From NCBI RefSeq assembly GCF_003287895.1, contig NZ_CP030280.1, positions 2,848,501 through 2,912,500 on the forward strand: a DNA stretch of 64,000 nt. The letters run 5' to 3'. Of this stretch, positions 8,340-17,686 are shown piece by piece (the stretch's first letter is position 1; every line of letters starts with the position of its first letter). The notes beneath the pieces were generated by a model that did no database searches, was not told where the DNA came from, and saw only the letters and a program-made list of their open reading frames with translations. The stretch is from Blautia argi. GTDB lineage: Bacteria > Bacillota > Clostridia > Lachnospirales > Lachnospiraceae. Made by a program: the position numbers and the translations under genes.

Positions 8340-8672
8340 TCACCTTCTACATATTGTATTTCCCAAGACAATAATTATCACAACATCAGCTAAAATAATA
8401 CCCAATGCAATATACACAAAAAATGCCGGTAAAATATTTTCAAACACCCCCATAATTAATAGAAGAATTGCTATAACAGACATTCCAATTCCCATTGTTC
8501 TGCATAGCTTTTTTTCATTATATTTTGCCTTTTCTTCTTTTGAAGCTGTATTATATCCGGAAATTAACCAACTTCCATGTCCAGAAATCAAAACTATGGA
8601 AAGTACAGCAAATATTATAAATCCAACATATACTACCCAGTCTGGTCCAGTTGATAAGTCTGCCAGTTTCAT
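8340..8672 (-). CDS. DUF3784-like membrane protein
   Basis: A 110-residue protein with three predicted membrane helices (about residues 12-30, 60-80 and 85-105) and, between the first two, GHGSWLISGYNTASKEEKAK. This conserved block is characteristic of DUF3784 proteins, whose function is unknown. The start at 8672 (MKLADLSTG) follows GGGAGGTG eight bases upstream; an upstream Met seven codons earlier overlaps that site and is rejected. It lies at the left end of element 1 with its own small membrane partner, away from the galactan operon. Confidence 0.75.
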   Translation of the reverse strand: MKLADLSTGPDWVVYVGFIIFAVLSIVLISGHGSWLISGYNTASKEEKAKYNEKKLCRTMGIGMSVIAILLLIMGVFENILPAFFVYIALGIILADVVIIIVLGNTICRR

Positions 8673-8825
8673 TTGTATAACACCTCCCACCAAATTTCGA
8701 TGTTGTTAAAGTCCACAAGTCGAAAATTCTGCATTACTCATCATCCTTAATCATATATAACAAATTATTATATTCTTGGTCCTATGTCAAGATTTAGTAC
8801 AAGTTAAAATGAGGTTTTCCTCATC

Positions 8826-8970
8826 TTAACCTGCCAGCTGCAATTCATCTTGCTGAAGCCTACGATACAGCTCTTCATAATCGTTTGGTGACATATAATC
8901 ACAGTGACTATGAATTCGTTTCGTATTGTAGAATGCTTCCAAAATGCAGTTAAAGGATTTTTGCGCCCTA
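8826..8970 (-). pseudogene. IS3-family transposase remnant (C-terminal end)
   Basis: The minus-strand reading KSFNCILEAFYNTKRIHS followed by HCDYMSPNDYEELYRR is the typical end of an IS3/IS150-type OrfB transposase (FYN..RIHS motif after the last catalytic Glu). The DDE core is missing and the reading frame upstream is broken, so only about 45 residues survive. It lies between the small membrane genes and the galactan operon and marks an old rearrangement at the cargo boundary. Confidence 0.7.
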
Positions 8971-8997
8971 AAATACATACAGAAACTAGAAAATACA

Positions 8998-9048
8998 AAT
9001 CTCCCGAAGAAGTTCAAGTATTAAAAATACTGATTTCTACGGGAGATT
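8998..9048 (-). terminator. Long imperfect hairpin downstream of the galactan operon
   Basis: Arms of about 23-25 bases pair almost perfectly: AATCTCCCG at 8998 with CGGGAGATT ending 9048, and AGTATT/AATACT at the centre. On the minus strand the hairpin is followed by TTTGTATTTTC. It lies 127 bp beyond the GH53 stop, so it may terminate the galactan operon. An insertion-element end is the alternative. Confidence 0.5.
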
Positions 9049-9174
9049 CATATTTTAAGATTTAGAGCCTAAAAATCGGTATTAACCGATAGCCCCATGA
9101 TTTGAGAAGTTTTTCCTTCCTAGGACGCTTCAAGATTATCTTTATACAATAAACAATCTCATGAATATAGTTTA

Positions 9175-10707
9175 TTATTCCGTCACAACTAGATACCAGG
9201 ATGTTCCACTTTCACTTAAATTTGTTTGCTGACACCACTCACCATCTGCTGAAGAATTATTTCTAACGCCTAAATACAATCCACTCAATCGATTTTTTAA
9301 AGCATATGAACCATCATCCTTTTCAATCACTTCCCACATCTGGTTCCATCCTTGATTATATTCATACTGTATAATAGATGCCCCCACCTGCGTGGACATA
9401 GAATTCACATCCAAAACAAGACCACTGTTCTTGTTCTTTATAATATAATAGTTTCCATCTACCTGCTCAAATATCCATTTTGGGCTGTTCCATCCACCAT
9501 ACGTATATTGTTCTATACTCGCATTGTTATCCTGGGACCCCTGACATACGTTAAATGCTTTCTGACTATTCACGTTATAAAACTCATATGAGCACTCATT
9601 TGATAAGAATGTCGTACCCGTTTTGAAAGCATTTAAAGCATCTGTAAATCTAAGTGTATTTGAAGAAACTTCTTCAGTCGCACCTAATGTGTAACCATCT
9701 GGTAAATACTGTGAATTTGCTTCTGGTTCCCAATAGAAAACGCCAATGCCTTTATTTCCAGGCACAGTATTCAAGGCATTTATTTCTTTACGAAGCAGTT
9801 CATAGGTTTTAGCTGCATCAGTTTCCACCTCGCCAGTTTCACAAATCATTACTTCTTTCTCGTATTTTGTTGCCATATTGTATAGATTTACTGCAACATT
9901 TTCAATCTCATCTCCACCTGTCCAATACGGGTAGTAGGAAAGTCCTACTACATCGGTTTTTCCTCCGCATTTTGTAATAAAATTACTAAAAAACCATTCA
10001 AAATGTAAAATACCACTTCCATGTGTCAAATGTGTAACTACTTTTGAATTCGGGCTTACAGCCTTCACTGCATCATATCCACTATTTAAAAATGCCGTAA
10101 GTTGCTCGAAATCACCCGTTTGATTACTTCCATAGGGATATAGAACACCATAGCTCACTTCGTTGCCAACCTGCACCCATTCAGGAGTTATTCCATTTTC
10201 TCCCAAAAAATTCATTATATAGTATGTATAATCATATACATATTTTTCAATTTCTTTTGCTGAAGCCCCCGACCATTGTTCAGGTATATCCTGGCATAAA
10301 GGATCTGCAAAATGGTCACTATAATGAAATACAAGCATGATTTTCATACCTAGATTTTTGGCTCTTTGCGCAGTATATAACAACCCTTGAGTATCACAAT
10401 ATCCCAAAAGACATGTTGTTCCATCAGGTTTTGTCCAAACAAAATCTGTCTCCGGATTTACAAAAACCCTTAATCGAACCGCATTAATGCCTTTATTCTT
10501 TAACACAGACAACGCATCATCGACATTTCCGTCCTCATTCAAATATTGTATCCCCTGATTTTCCATTTGACTTAACCACCCAATATCCGCACCGTATACA
10601 ATATCATTATCTTGCTGATTTGATGCATGAGTTGTTACCGGCAAAACCATTACTGCTAAAAGCGCACTCATTACTAATGAAACTATTTTCTTATATAGCT
10701 TTTTCAT
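9175..10707 (-). CDS. Secreted GH53 endo-beta-1,4-galactanase with ricin-type lectin domain
   Basis: A 510-residue arabinogalactan endo-1,4-beta-galactosidase that cuts beta-1,4-galactan side chains of pectin outside the cell. Residues 1-28 are a signal peptide (KK, hydrophobic core, cut near THA-SN). The GH53 barrel spans about 36-365. It shows YGADIGWLSQ at the start, acid/base Glu183 in WVQVGNEVSYG, nucleophile Glu290 in CETGE, and FYWEPEA near the end. Residues about 375-510 form a ricin B/CBM13-like lectin domain (QAFNVCQGSQDNN, then repeated W...F/WEV blocks). It carries no LPXTG anchor, so it is released or held by the lectin. It lies four bases after the GH2 gene in one operon. Confidence 0.92.
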   Translation of the reverse strand: MKKLYKKIVSLVMSALLAVMVLPVTTHASNQQDNDIVYGADIGWLSQMENQGIQYLNEDGNVDDALSVLKNKGINAVRLRVFVNPETDFVWTKPDGTTCLLGYCDTQGLLYTAQRAKNLGMKIMLVFHYSDHFADPLCQDIPEQWSGASAKEIEKYVYDYTYYIMNFLGENGITPEWVQVGNEVSYGVLYPYGSNQTGDFEQLTAFLNSGYDAVKAVSPNSKVVTHLTHGSGILHFEWFFSNFITKCGGKTDVVGLSYYPYWTGGDEIENVAVNLYNMATKYEKEVMICETGEVETDAAKTYELLRKEINALNTVPGNKGIGVFYWEPEANSQYLPDGYTLGATEEVSSNTLRFTDALNAFKTGTTFLSNECSYEFYNVNSQKAFNVCQGSQDNNASIEQYTYGGWNSPKWIFEQVDGNYYIIKNKNSGLVLDVNSMSTQVGASIIQYEYNQGWNQMWEVIEKDDGSYALKNRLSGLYLGVRNNSSADGEWCQQTNLSESGTSWYLVVTE

Positions 10708-10711
10708 GCCG

Positions 10712-13195
10712 CTAGCTCACTTCTATTTTTCTTACTACATCTTCGCATCCATTTGCTGAAATTGTTACTGTAATGATTCCAGATTCATGTCCGGCTCTTA
10801 CACATGCCATCGCATCTCCATCAAATGTATTACAACATCTGTCAAAATAATCTTCTTCATTAGACGGATTACTACTTCCAAGACCTTGTAATTTACCTGC
10901 ACCATCAACAGATACCGTAATCTGTTTTATTTCTTGCTGGTTCGTTTTTCCACTTTCATCACAAAGCGTAATGTTCAGATAACACAGATCTTGTCCATTG
11001 GCAGTAAGCACTTTTTTATCCATTTTCACATCAAGAGTTGTTGATTTCTTAGCTGTTTCCAATGAATATCGTCCCCGTTCCATTCCATTCACATAGTCAA
11101 TTGCCATCAATGTTCCTGCTTGATACGGCACGGTAAATTCAGCCATATATTGGTTTTCTTTTCCAGCTTTTTTTCTCCCCAGACTCTCATCGTTCAGAAA
11201 GAGTTCTACTTCTTCTGCGTCAGAATAGACATCGACACTTGCAGAAGTACCTTCGTATCCAGTCCACGTCCAGCTGGAAATATTATCTTTAAACATCCAC
11301 GGAGTTTTCGATGGAGTCTGTCCATTACGATCAACTCGTTCAACCGCAATATATGGTTCATGCCTTAATCCATATACAACTTCACGATAATAACTGATTG
11401 GTCTTCGTACCCCTGTAATTGTGATATCCCCAATATATGCCAGACGATCCGGATAGACACTGCCAAAATTCTTTGTTCCATCGTAATAAAAAATACCACA
11501 GCCTGCTTCTCCGAGATAATCATATCCTGTCCAGGTAAAATCTCCTATAATATGAGAATAATCCTCTACCAATGTCCACAATCTGAATATATCTGCTGGA
11601 AATGTTTCCGTTCCCACTACCGCTTTATTCGGATGTAGCTGTGCCTCTAACACATGGCGTCCTGTCATGTAATTTAATCCTACAATATCTGTCGCATCAC
11701 TTACTCCTGCAATAGCTTCTGATAATTTAGGATGTGCTGCAAATGCGTCTCCTGCCTCACCAGACATGAACTCCATGATTCCATTGAGTGCATTGCTTCC
11801 CATGGATTGCCCTTGATTGTCACCGCTATTCCCTTCATCTTTTCGTTTAATCAATGGAGCCACATCTCTCATAATTTCAAATAGTCTGGCTCCTGCCGCA
11901 TTTAACCCATTCACGCCACAAGTCGTAAATCGTGTATCATCTAGTTCATGTAGTTTCTTACAAAGCATCCGGCTGATTTCAACTCCACGCGTTGTTCCGA
12001 GCTCGGATATTTCATTTCCGATGGAATAGATTGCTACACACGGATGGTTATAGTCCTTGTTTACCATTCTGGTCGTAACTTTTTCCCATTCATCTAAGAA
12101 ATGTAAGGCAAAATCATGGCTGTTTTTATGAACCGTCCACATATCAAACAGTTCATCCATAACGATAATCCCCATTTCATCACAGATATCCAGCATTGCC
12201 TTGCTGATTGGATGATGAGAACTTCTAATACTGTTAAATCCTGCTTCTTTGATAATACGAATCTTTCTTCGTTCCGCATCATATATCGTTGCTGCACCAA
12301 TAATTCCATTATCATGATGCAAACAAGTTCCCCGCAGATTCAATGACTTTCCATTTAGGCAGAACCCGTGTTTTCCATCTACATAAATGGTTCTGATTCC
12401 AAAATGTTCCTTCTGTTTATCAAGAATTTCTCCATTCTTCAAAAGAGTAACTTCTATTTGATAGAGATTTGGATATTCTGTATCCCATAAGTGTGGATGT
12501 TCAATCTCCACATTCCATGTGAACTGTTTTAGTCCACATTCCTCATCTGTGATTTCTTTCTTACAACTACAAATTACTGCTCCTTCATAATAAATATCCA
12601 CTTGAGCTTCATCTGCTCTGGAATCTTCGGAGATGTTTTCTATCTGAACAGCTAATTCCAACCTTGCCATTTTTTCATCTGCAGATATCGTTGTAATTTT
12701 CACACCTTCCGGCGGAATATAAGTGGATCCTCCAAGATATAGATTGACATCTCGATAAATTCCACTTCCAGAATACCATCTGGAGTTTTCTTCTGCTGAG
12801 TTATCTGCAATGACTTTAATCTGGTTCATCTGTCCGTAATTCAAATATGGTTTCAAATCCACAAAGAATCCTGAGTATCCATACAGGTTTGTAGCCGCCA
12901 ATGCCCCATTCACATATACCATTGCTGTTTCATATATCCCCTCAAATTCCAGAATAGCAGCTCTGTTTTCCCATTCTTCTGGCACATCAATGTCTTTAAA
13001 GTATGTATAAATTCCACCTGGATAAAATCCTGTCTGGCTTCCATTCTTTGTCTCTTTGGTACGTTTCTCATAAATCATTGCATCATGCGGTAAGGTCACA
13101 ACCTCCGGTGCCTTTCCAGACATCTCCATGATTTTCAATGAGGAAACCACCCCTTTACAGAATTTCCAATTATCTAGTAACTTTATTTTTTCCAT
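10712..13195 (-). CDS. GH2 beta-galactosidase
   Basis: An 827-residue glycoside hydrolase family 2 enzyme without a signal peptide, so it acts in the cytoplasm on imported galacto-oligosaccharides. The order is a sugar-binding jelly roll (residues about 1-160), an immunoglobulin-like domain, the catalytic TIM barrel (from about 270; HHDNG, SSHHP, acid/base Glu in SIGNEISELG, nucleophile Glu in GTETFPADI) and C-terminal beta-sandwich domains with a DUF4982-like region (SWTWTGYEGT, VELFLNDESLG). It follows the symporter gene by 12 bases. Beta-galactosidase is favoured by the GH53 partner; a beta-glucuronidase is less likely because of context. Confidence 0.87.
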   Translation of the reverse strand: MEKIKLLDNWKFCKGVVSSLKIMEMSGKAPEVVTLPHDAMIYEKRTKETKNGSQTGFYPGGIYTYFKDIDVPEEWENRAAILEFEGIYETAMVYVNGALAATNLYGYSGFFVDLKPYLNYGQMNQIKVIADNSAEENSRWYSGSGIYRDVNLYLGGSTYIPPEGVKITTISADEKMARLELAVQIENISEDSRADEAQVDIYYEGAVICSCKKEITDEECGLKQFTWNVEIEHPHLWDTEYPNLYQIEVTLLKNGEILDKQKEHFGIRTIYVDGKHGFCLNGKSLNLRGTCLHHDNGIIGAATIYDAERRKIRIIKEAGFNSIRSSHHPISKAMLDICDEMGIIVMDELFDMWTVHKNSHDFALHFLDEWEKVTTRMVNKDYNHPCVAIYSIGNEISELGTTRGVEISRMLCKKLHELDDTRFTTCGVNGLNAAGARLFEIMRDVAPLIKRKDEGNSGDNQGQSMGSNALNGIMEFMSGEAGDAFAAHPKLSEAIAGVSDATDIVGLNYMTGRHVLEAQLHPNKAVVGTETFPADIFRLWTLVEDYSHIIGDFTWTGYDYLGEAGCGIFYYDGTKNFGSVYPDRLAYIGDITITGVRRPISYYREVVYGLRHEPYIAVERVDRNGQTPSKTPWMFKDNISSWTWTGYEGTSASVDVYSDAEEVELFLNDESLGRKKAGKENQYMAEFTVPYQAGTLMAIDYVNGMERGRYSLETAKKSTTLDVKMDKKVLTANGQDLCYLNITLCDESGKTNQQEIKQITVSVDGAGKLQGLGSSNPSNEEDYFDRCCNTFDGDAMACVRAGHESGIITVTISANGCEDVVRKIEVS

Positions 13196-13207
13196 AACAC
13201 ACTGCTC

Positions 13208-14590
13208 CTATACATTCTGATGTTCTTCATCCCATTTCTGATTTGCTTTTTCTACATCAAGTCTGGAAAGTAAATATGTAATCAGCACACCGATGAGAAC
13301 CGGAATGATCAGATATATCCATAAAATCATATTTGTCGCTCCTGCTGTCTGAACAGCGGCATCATTTACAAATCCGCCCACTGCTAATAACCAGCCCACT
13401 GCAGCTGTACCGATTCCACCACCGATTTTAACACCGAGAGAAGAACAAGAGTACATCGTTCCTTCCATGCGAATTCCAGTTGTTCTTGTTGTGTAAGCAC
13501 TGGCCTCTGCAATAAACGCATTCAATGAGCCACTGAGGAATCCTGCAAATACGCCTTTTACGAAAAGAATAATGAGAAAAAGTGTGATATTTTTCGTTAC
13601 TGCAGCATAAATCAGTGGAATGCCAAGTACACAACTGATGCCATATGCCCATGTATTTACCTTCTGCATATTACCGACTTTTTTAATAATGAACGGTGCA
13701 ATAATTAATGCAAAGATTACCGGAAACATTTTCATCATATTTAGTAATCCATAAATTCCTTCATTTCCAAGATAATATGTTGCAAAGAAAACACCTGATC
13801 CTGTAACAAGATTGCTCATAATATAATACACAATGTAAATAGCAACAATCATCAGATAATATTTATTTTTCAAAAGGACTTTAATTGTATCCAGAAAACT
13901 TAATTTATCTTCAGCTGATTTTCCGTCCTCTTTCACAGTTACTTCCTCATCCGGAAGTTCTTTCACAGCAAGAACACTGATGGTATTTACAACAAGTGCA
14001 ATTATTGCAAATACAATAGCAACCATTCTCCATCCATTTGCACCACCACCAAAAGCACTTACTGCAGAAGTTACTGCAAATCCTAATACAATATTTGTTA
14101 CAACTGCAAACATGAAACGGAATGAACCAAGTTGAACTCTTTCATTTGGGTTTTTTGTAATCAATGCAGTCAATGATGAATATGCAATACCATTCGCTGT
14201 ATAAAAAATTGCATTTAAACAGGTATAAAATACGAAGAAATATGCATACTGTGCAGTTCTTCCCATTCCTGCCGGAACTGAGAAAAGCAGTGCCAAACAA
14301 CCTGATACACCAATTTGTGCATATAACATCCACGGTCTGGCTTTTCCCATTTTAGAATGTGTTCGGTCAATTATATTCCCAAAGAACACATCTGTAACTC
14401 CGTCCACACACTTGGATACCAACATCAATGTACCAATCACAGCACTATTCATTCCCATTACACTTGTAAGATACAACAACAAAAAGCTGGAAACTAATCC
14501 ATAACTACAGTTTGATGCAAGATCACCAGATCCATAAGCTAACTTTTGATAAAACTTTAAATATTTTTTTTGCGAAGCATTCTCTCCCAT
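13208..14590 (-). CDS. GPH-family (MelB-like) sugar:cation symporter
   Basis: A 460-residue membrane transporter of the glycoside-pentoside-hexuronide family, with about 12 predicted helices. Family features are the N-terminal KLAYGSGDLASN, DGVTDVFFGNIIDRTHSKMG (the conserved helix 2-3 loop with Asp residues) and KARPWMLY. It would import galactobiose or galactotriose released by the GH53 enzyme. The start at 14590 follows AAGGAGG; a Met ten codons upstream lacks a site. It is the first gene of the galactan operon, divergent from the AraC regulator. Confidence 0.88.
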   Translation of the reverse strand: MGENASQKKYLKFYQKLAYGSGDLASNCSYGLVSSFLLLYLTSVMGMNSAVIGTLMLVSKCVDGVTDVFFGNIIDRTHSKMGKARPWMLYAQIGVSGCLALLFSVPAGMGRTAQYAYFFVFYTCLNAIFYTANGIAYSSLTALITKNPNERVQLGSFRFMFAVVTNIVLGFAVTSAVSAFGGGANGWRMVAIVFAIIALVVNTISVLAVKELPDEEVTVKEDGKSAEDKLSFLDTIKVLLKNKYYLMIVAIYIVYYIMSNLVTGSGVFFATYYLGNEGIYGLLNMMKMFPVIFALIIAPFIIKKVGNMQKVNTWAYGISCVLGIPLIYAAVTKNITLFLIILFVKGVFAGFLSGSLNAFIAEASAYTTRTTGIRMEGTMYSCSSLGVKIGGGIGTAAVGWLLAVGGFVNDAAVQTAGATNMILWIYLIIPVLIGVLITYLLSRLDVEKANQKWDEEHQNV

Positions 14591-14646
14591 TGTAACTTCC
14601 TCCTTAAATGTTATGCCCATTTTGCCGGCTCATGAGCTCTCTATAT

Positions 14647-14665
14647 GATATGTTTCAATCATATC
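14647..14665. promoter_or_regulatory. Candidate operator in the galactan divergent promoter
   Basis: GATATG and CATATC form a perfect inverted repeat around seven bases, in the 156-bp gap between the symporter and araC-type genes. The related sequence GAATATGATATACT follows at about 14702. This is a plausible AraC-type or shared promoter site; no binding data. Confidence 0.4.
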
Positions 14666-14746
14666 GTAATTATTATTCGTCAACAATATCATTTATTGGT
14701 GGAATATGATATACTTTGTAACATATCTGGGAATCGAGGTGCTTAT

Positions 14747-15799
14747 ATGCCGAAAATATCATTTAATAAAGATTATAAAAATGCATTAACTATCTATGGA
14801 AGAGAAAGTCATTTTAATCAATATTATCATTTAGAAACACCATTTAGTTTCGTATTAGAGACCTATTATAAGGATGAAGTAAATGAATATATCAGTTTGA
14901 CTAATTTTACCCCGACTGACATTAAACACACAATTGTTCCAAACATCAGCACAATCTTCACAAGTCAAAATCGAGTGTTACATCAACATGATTTCTATGA
15001 ATTCATGTATGTTTTAGACGGGACTGTAACAAACTCTATTGAAAATACTATCCGTATCTATCCCAAAGGTTCAGGATGTATCGTTAACCGAAATTTGAGA
15101 CATGCCGAAAGATTTGATGGAAACTTCCGTGTATTTTTTCTCAATCTATCCAAGGAATATATCACTAAGATGATAAAAGAGACGCACAATCTCTATTTTG
15201 CAGAAGAACAGGAGATACTGGACAGTCCAATCTTAAAATTCTTGCAAGAAAGTGAAAATAATGATGTTCTGTCTAACAAGCAATTCCTTGATATATTTCC
15301 GGTACAAGGAAATGATTTTGCACATCGCTGTATGTATAAAAACGGAGAAAGCATCTCAAAAACTATGCTTTCTCCTACCTTTGGGAGTTCCCATCTGATT
15401 GACGGATATATTTGCAATATTTTAGGACTTATATGTGATACAACAGCTTTTCACACAACTCATGTGAAATTAGATTACAACAACGACTTTTTAATTTTTT
15501 CCAGAGCAACCCATATGATAGAAGATTCCAACGGATTGATTTCACGTAGTGAACTAGAAACAAAATTGCATTATAGCGGAGATTATATCAATCGGATTAT
15601 CAAAAAATACAGCAATTTAAACTTATCTAGTTATTGTATGAACTATCGCTTAACGAAGGCCATTGATCTGCTCAAAGAAACGGATCTCTCGATTTCTGAG
15701 ATTGCATTTCAGCTTGGCTTTAAAAACCGTACCCATTTTTATAAACAGTTCAAAAATCACTATGGAATGATGCCAAGTTCGTTTCGTAATCAAAAATAA
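14747..15799 (+). CDS. AraC-family transcriptional regulator of the galactan operon
   Basis: A 350-residue regulator. The N-terminal half contains a cupin-like sensing region (HQHDFYEFMYVLDG at about residues 85-98, followed by YPKGSGCIVNRNLRHAE). The C-terminal 100 residues hold the two AraC helix-turn-helix motifs (YSGDYINRIIKKYS and LSISEIAFQLGFKNR, then THFYKQFKNHYGMMPS). The start at 14747 (MPKISF) follows GAGGTG; the frame is open 34 codons upstream but without a site. Divergent orientation and shared intergenic region indicate that it activates the symporter-GH2-GH53 operon in response to a galactan breakdown product. Confidence 0.88.
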   Translation: MPKISFNKDYKNALTIYGRESHFNQYYHLETPFSFVLETYYKDEVNEYISLTNFTPTDIKHTIVPNISTIFTSQNRVLHQHDFYEFMYVLDGTVTNSIENTIRIYPKGSGCIVNRNLRHAERFDGNFRVFFLNLSKEYITKMIKETHNLYFAEEQEILDSPILKFLQESENNDVLSNKQFLDIFPVQGNDFAHRCMYKNGESISKTMLSPTFGSSHLIDGYICNILGLICDTTAFHTTHVKLDYNNDFLIFSRATHMIEDSNGLISRSELETKLHYSGDYINRIIKKYSNLNLSSYCMNYRLTKAIDLLKETDLSISEIAFQLGFKNRTHFYKQFKNHYGMMPSSFRNQK

Positions 15800-15835
15800 A
15801 TCTTATATCGTTTTATTATTGAAAATCACACTACT

Positions 15836-15964
15836 CTATGGGACGTATGGCTGCCCCGGTTATGGCTTGCCGGATAAACTCGGCTTCCACCGTATATCCG
15901 ATCAGGGCAGGCTTGGTTTCATACCTTTGCAAACTGCTCATCCAGATCTTTCTCATCTGCATTG
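15836..15964 (-). pseudogene. Short coding remnant, unrecognised
   Basis: The minus strand reads MQMRKIWMSSLQRYE, then TKPALIGYTVEAEFIRQAI and TGAAIRPIE-stop. It has protein-like composition and ends in a proper stop, but it is only about 43 codons and I cannot name the family. It lies next to the IS4/IS701-like element and may be the tail of a disrupted mobile-element gene. Confidence 0.3.
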
Positions 15965-16020
15965 CATTTCAAAAATGTACGAAATTCCGATTTACCTATT
16001 TCTTTATATTTCTATCTATA

Positions 16021-17335
16021 AATGAGCAAATATTGAAATTTGCACAAAACTACCCTACCAGTTTCAAAACAGCTTCAAGTGACGCGCCATTTTTTATGAA
16101 CTGGTGCAGATTACCGATTCGCTCTGTTTTGACTTGATCTTGAAAATACCGGTATCCTTCCTCGAAGGTATTGTATTTCCCAGAATGCATACAGCACATG
16201 TAATGAACCAATGACATGATCAGCCAATACCGCTCGATTCCCTGCCGTGAGCGGATCTGACATTTGTCCAGCGCAAGTTTGTTTTTGCTCTGACGGAAAA
16301 ATAATTCGATTGGCCACCGTTCTGTATATGTGTCAAGGATTTCCTGTGTGGATATTCCGGCATTTGTGGATATAAATACCCTCAGCGATTTCGGATTTCC
16401 AAAAGCTTCCCGGGGATAGCTGATAATAACCACCGCGTTTGGAATATCATTGAGTTCTCCTTCGTAGCGATACACATAGAATTCACGGCCGCCAACGGTC
16501 ACAAGGCTGACAGCACGGTCTGTTTTTCTCAAATGAAGGGCAAACTCACTGACTTTCTGGCGGATTCCGCATGGATAGATGACCCGGTTGGTCTTCAGCG
16601 CTCCAATCGTATAAAATCCTTTCCGGATAAAACTCTCCATTACCTTTACGGAGGTATACCAGCTGTCGCATAGGAAATAGGAAATCACCGGTGCCACAGG
16701 AAGTTCATCCGCAATCTCCTGGACAATCTGTATCTTTGACTTTGATTTGTCATACAGGATGTCGGCATAATTCAGTATGAGCCCATTACAGGAAAGCATG
16801 ACAGAAACAATCTGATGCCCATAATCCTGACAGCCCTTTAAATGGGATTGATGAAAGTACGCCGCTTCAATTGGATGCCCGGCCTGTAACGAAGGCCTGG
16901 TATGCGAAGCAATCGTATCATCCACAATACAGAAAACAGGCTGTCCTGAGCGTTGCGCTTCCAGATAAATAACCTGTATGACGGCATTTTTCAAAGTATC
17001 CTGGAGAGCGGAATCATTCCACTTGCCGTGGTTCAGGAAATAGGCGGTTGTGGTTCTATGCTGGTTACTTACTTCGGCGAAATCTACAGTTTTCCCCCTG
17101 TAACCACGGAGGAAAACGGAAACAATGATAGTCATCAGATGGTTTAGGTACACATCGGATAAAAATAAGCCGAGTTTTAAGGTTTTAAAGTAATTGTAAA
17201 TACTGTTAGAATGATGTATACTGTTTGCAACGGGCACCCCCTTGGTGTTTGAGTATGTTGTTTGTTGGTACTTCAATTATACATCATTCAACAGCGGGTG
17301 TCTTTATTTTGTGCAATATTTGGTATTTACTCATT
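16021..17335 (-). mobile_element. IS4/IS701-like insertion sequence
   Basis: Terminal inverted repeats begin AATGAGCAAATA at 16021 and, reverse-complemented at the right end, AATGAGTAAATA, both followed within 20 bases by TGCACAAAA. TATA flanks both ends (16017-16020 and 17336-17339), a possible 4-bp target duplication, the size usual for IS701-like elements. The length is about 1.3 kb with one transposase gene. It separates the galactan cargo from the mobilisation module of element 1. Confidence 0.72.
16050..17276 (-). CDS. DDE transposase, IS4/IS701-like
   Basis: A 408-residue transposase. The catalytic Asp positions are in CIVDDTIASHTRPS and in LCDSWYTS; the Glu is in WPIELFFRQSKNKLALDKC, the YREK-type signature variant found in IS4-superfamily enzymes. 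The frame is intact over the full length and ends just inside the left inverted repeat, so the element may be active. Confidence 0.85.
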   Translation of the reverse strand: MKYQQTTYSNTKGVPVANSIHHSNSIYNYFKTLKLGLFLSDVYLNHLMTIIVSVFLRGYRGKTVDFAEVSNQHRTTTAYFLNHGKWNDSALQDTLKNAVIQVIYLEAQRSGQPVFCIVDDTIASHTRPSLQAGHPIEAAYFHQSHLKGCQDYGHQIVSVMLSCNGLILNYADILYDKSKSKIQIVQEIADELPVAPVISYFLCDSWYTSVKVMESFIRKGFYTIGALKTNRVIYPCGIRQKVSEFALHLRKTDRAVSLVTVGGREFYVYRYEGELNDIPNAVVIISYPREAFGNPKSLRVFISTNAGISTQEILDTYTERWPIELFFRQSKNKLALDKCQIRSRQGIERYWLIMSLVHYMCCMHSGKYNTFEEGYRYFQDQVKTERIGNLHQFIKNGASLEAVLKLVG

Positions 17336-17339
17336 TATA

Positions 17340-17686
17340 GTTTCTATTATAACAGTTCTCTATATCCGCTACAATGAAAGCATAGTTAGCTAGAACAAAC
17401 TATTCATTTATCCATCTACAACAACTCACATCATTGCTACATGACATATCACTCTTCCGGGCGGGAAAGAAATCCACATCACATAGGCAATCAATATATT
17501 ATATTCTAAGTACCGTGAGTTATATTATTGCAAACCTCCATTTCACCACTCAATTTTGACTCGGATACCGATACTCATCATCAAAATCATCATGGTATTT
17601 CTCATTTTTTCGTAGGACAAAAGTCAGCGAAACCCTTGTATTTACTGGGTTCTTTCTAACTTAGCATTATAATAACTCATTCCCCT
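17340..17686. other. Non-coding stretch between insertion sequence and mob gene
   Basis: About 350 bases with no supported gene, RNA or clear repeat. Short stop-rich frames only. It is the downstream region of the element 1 relaxase gene. Confidence 0.5.
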
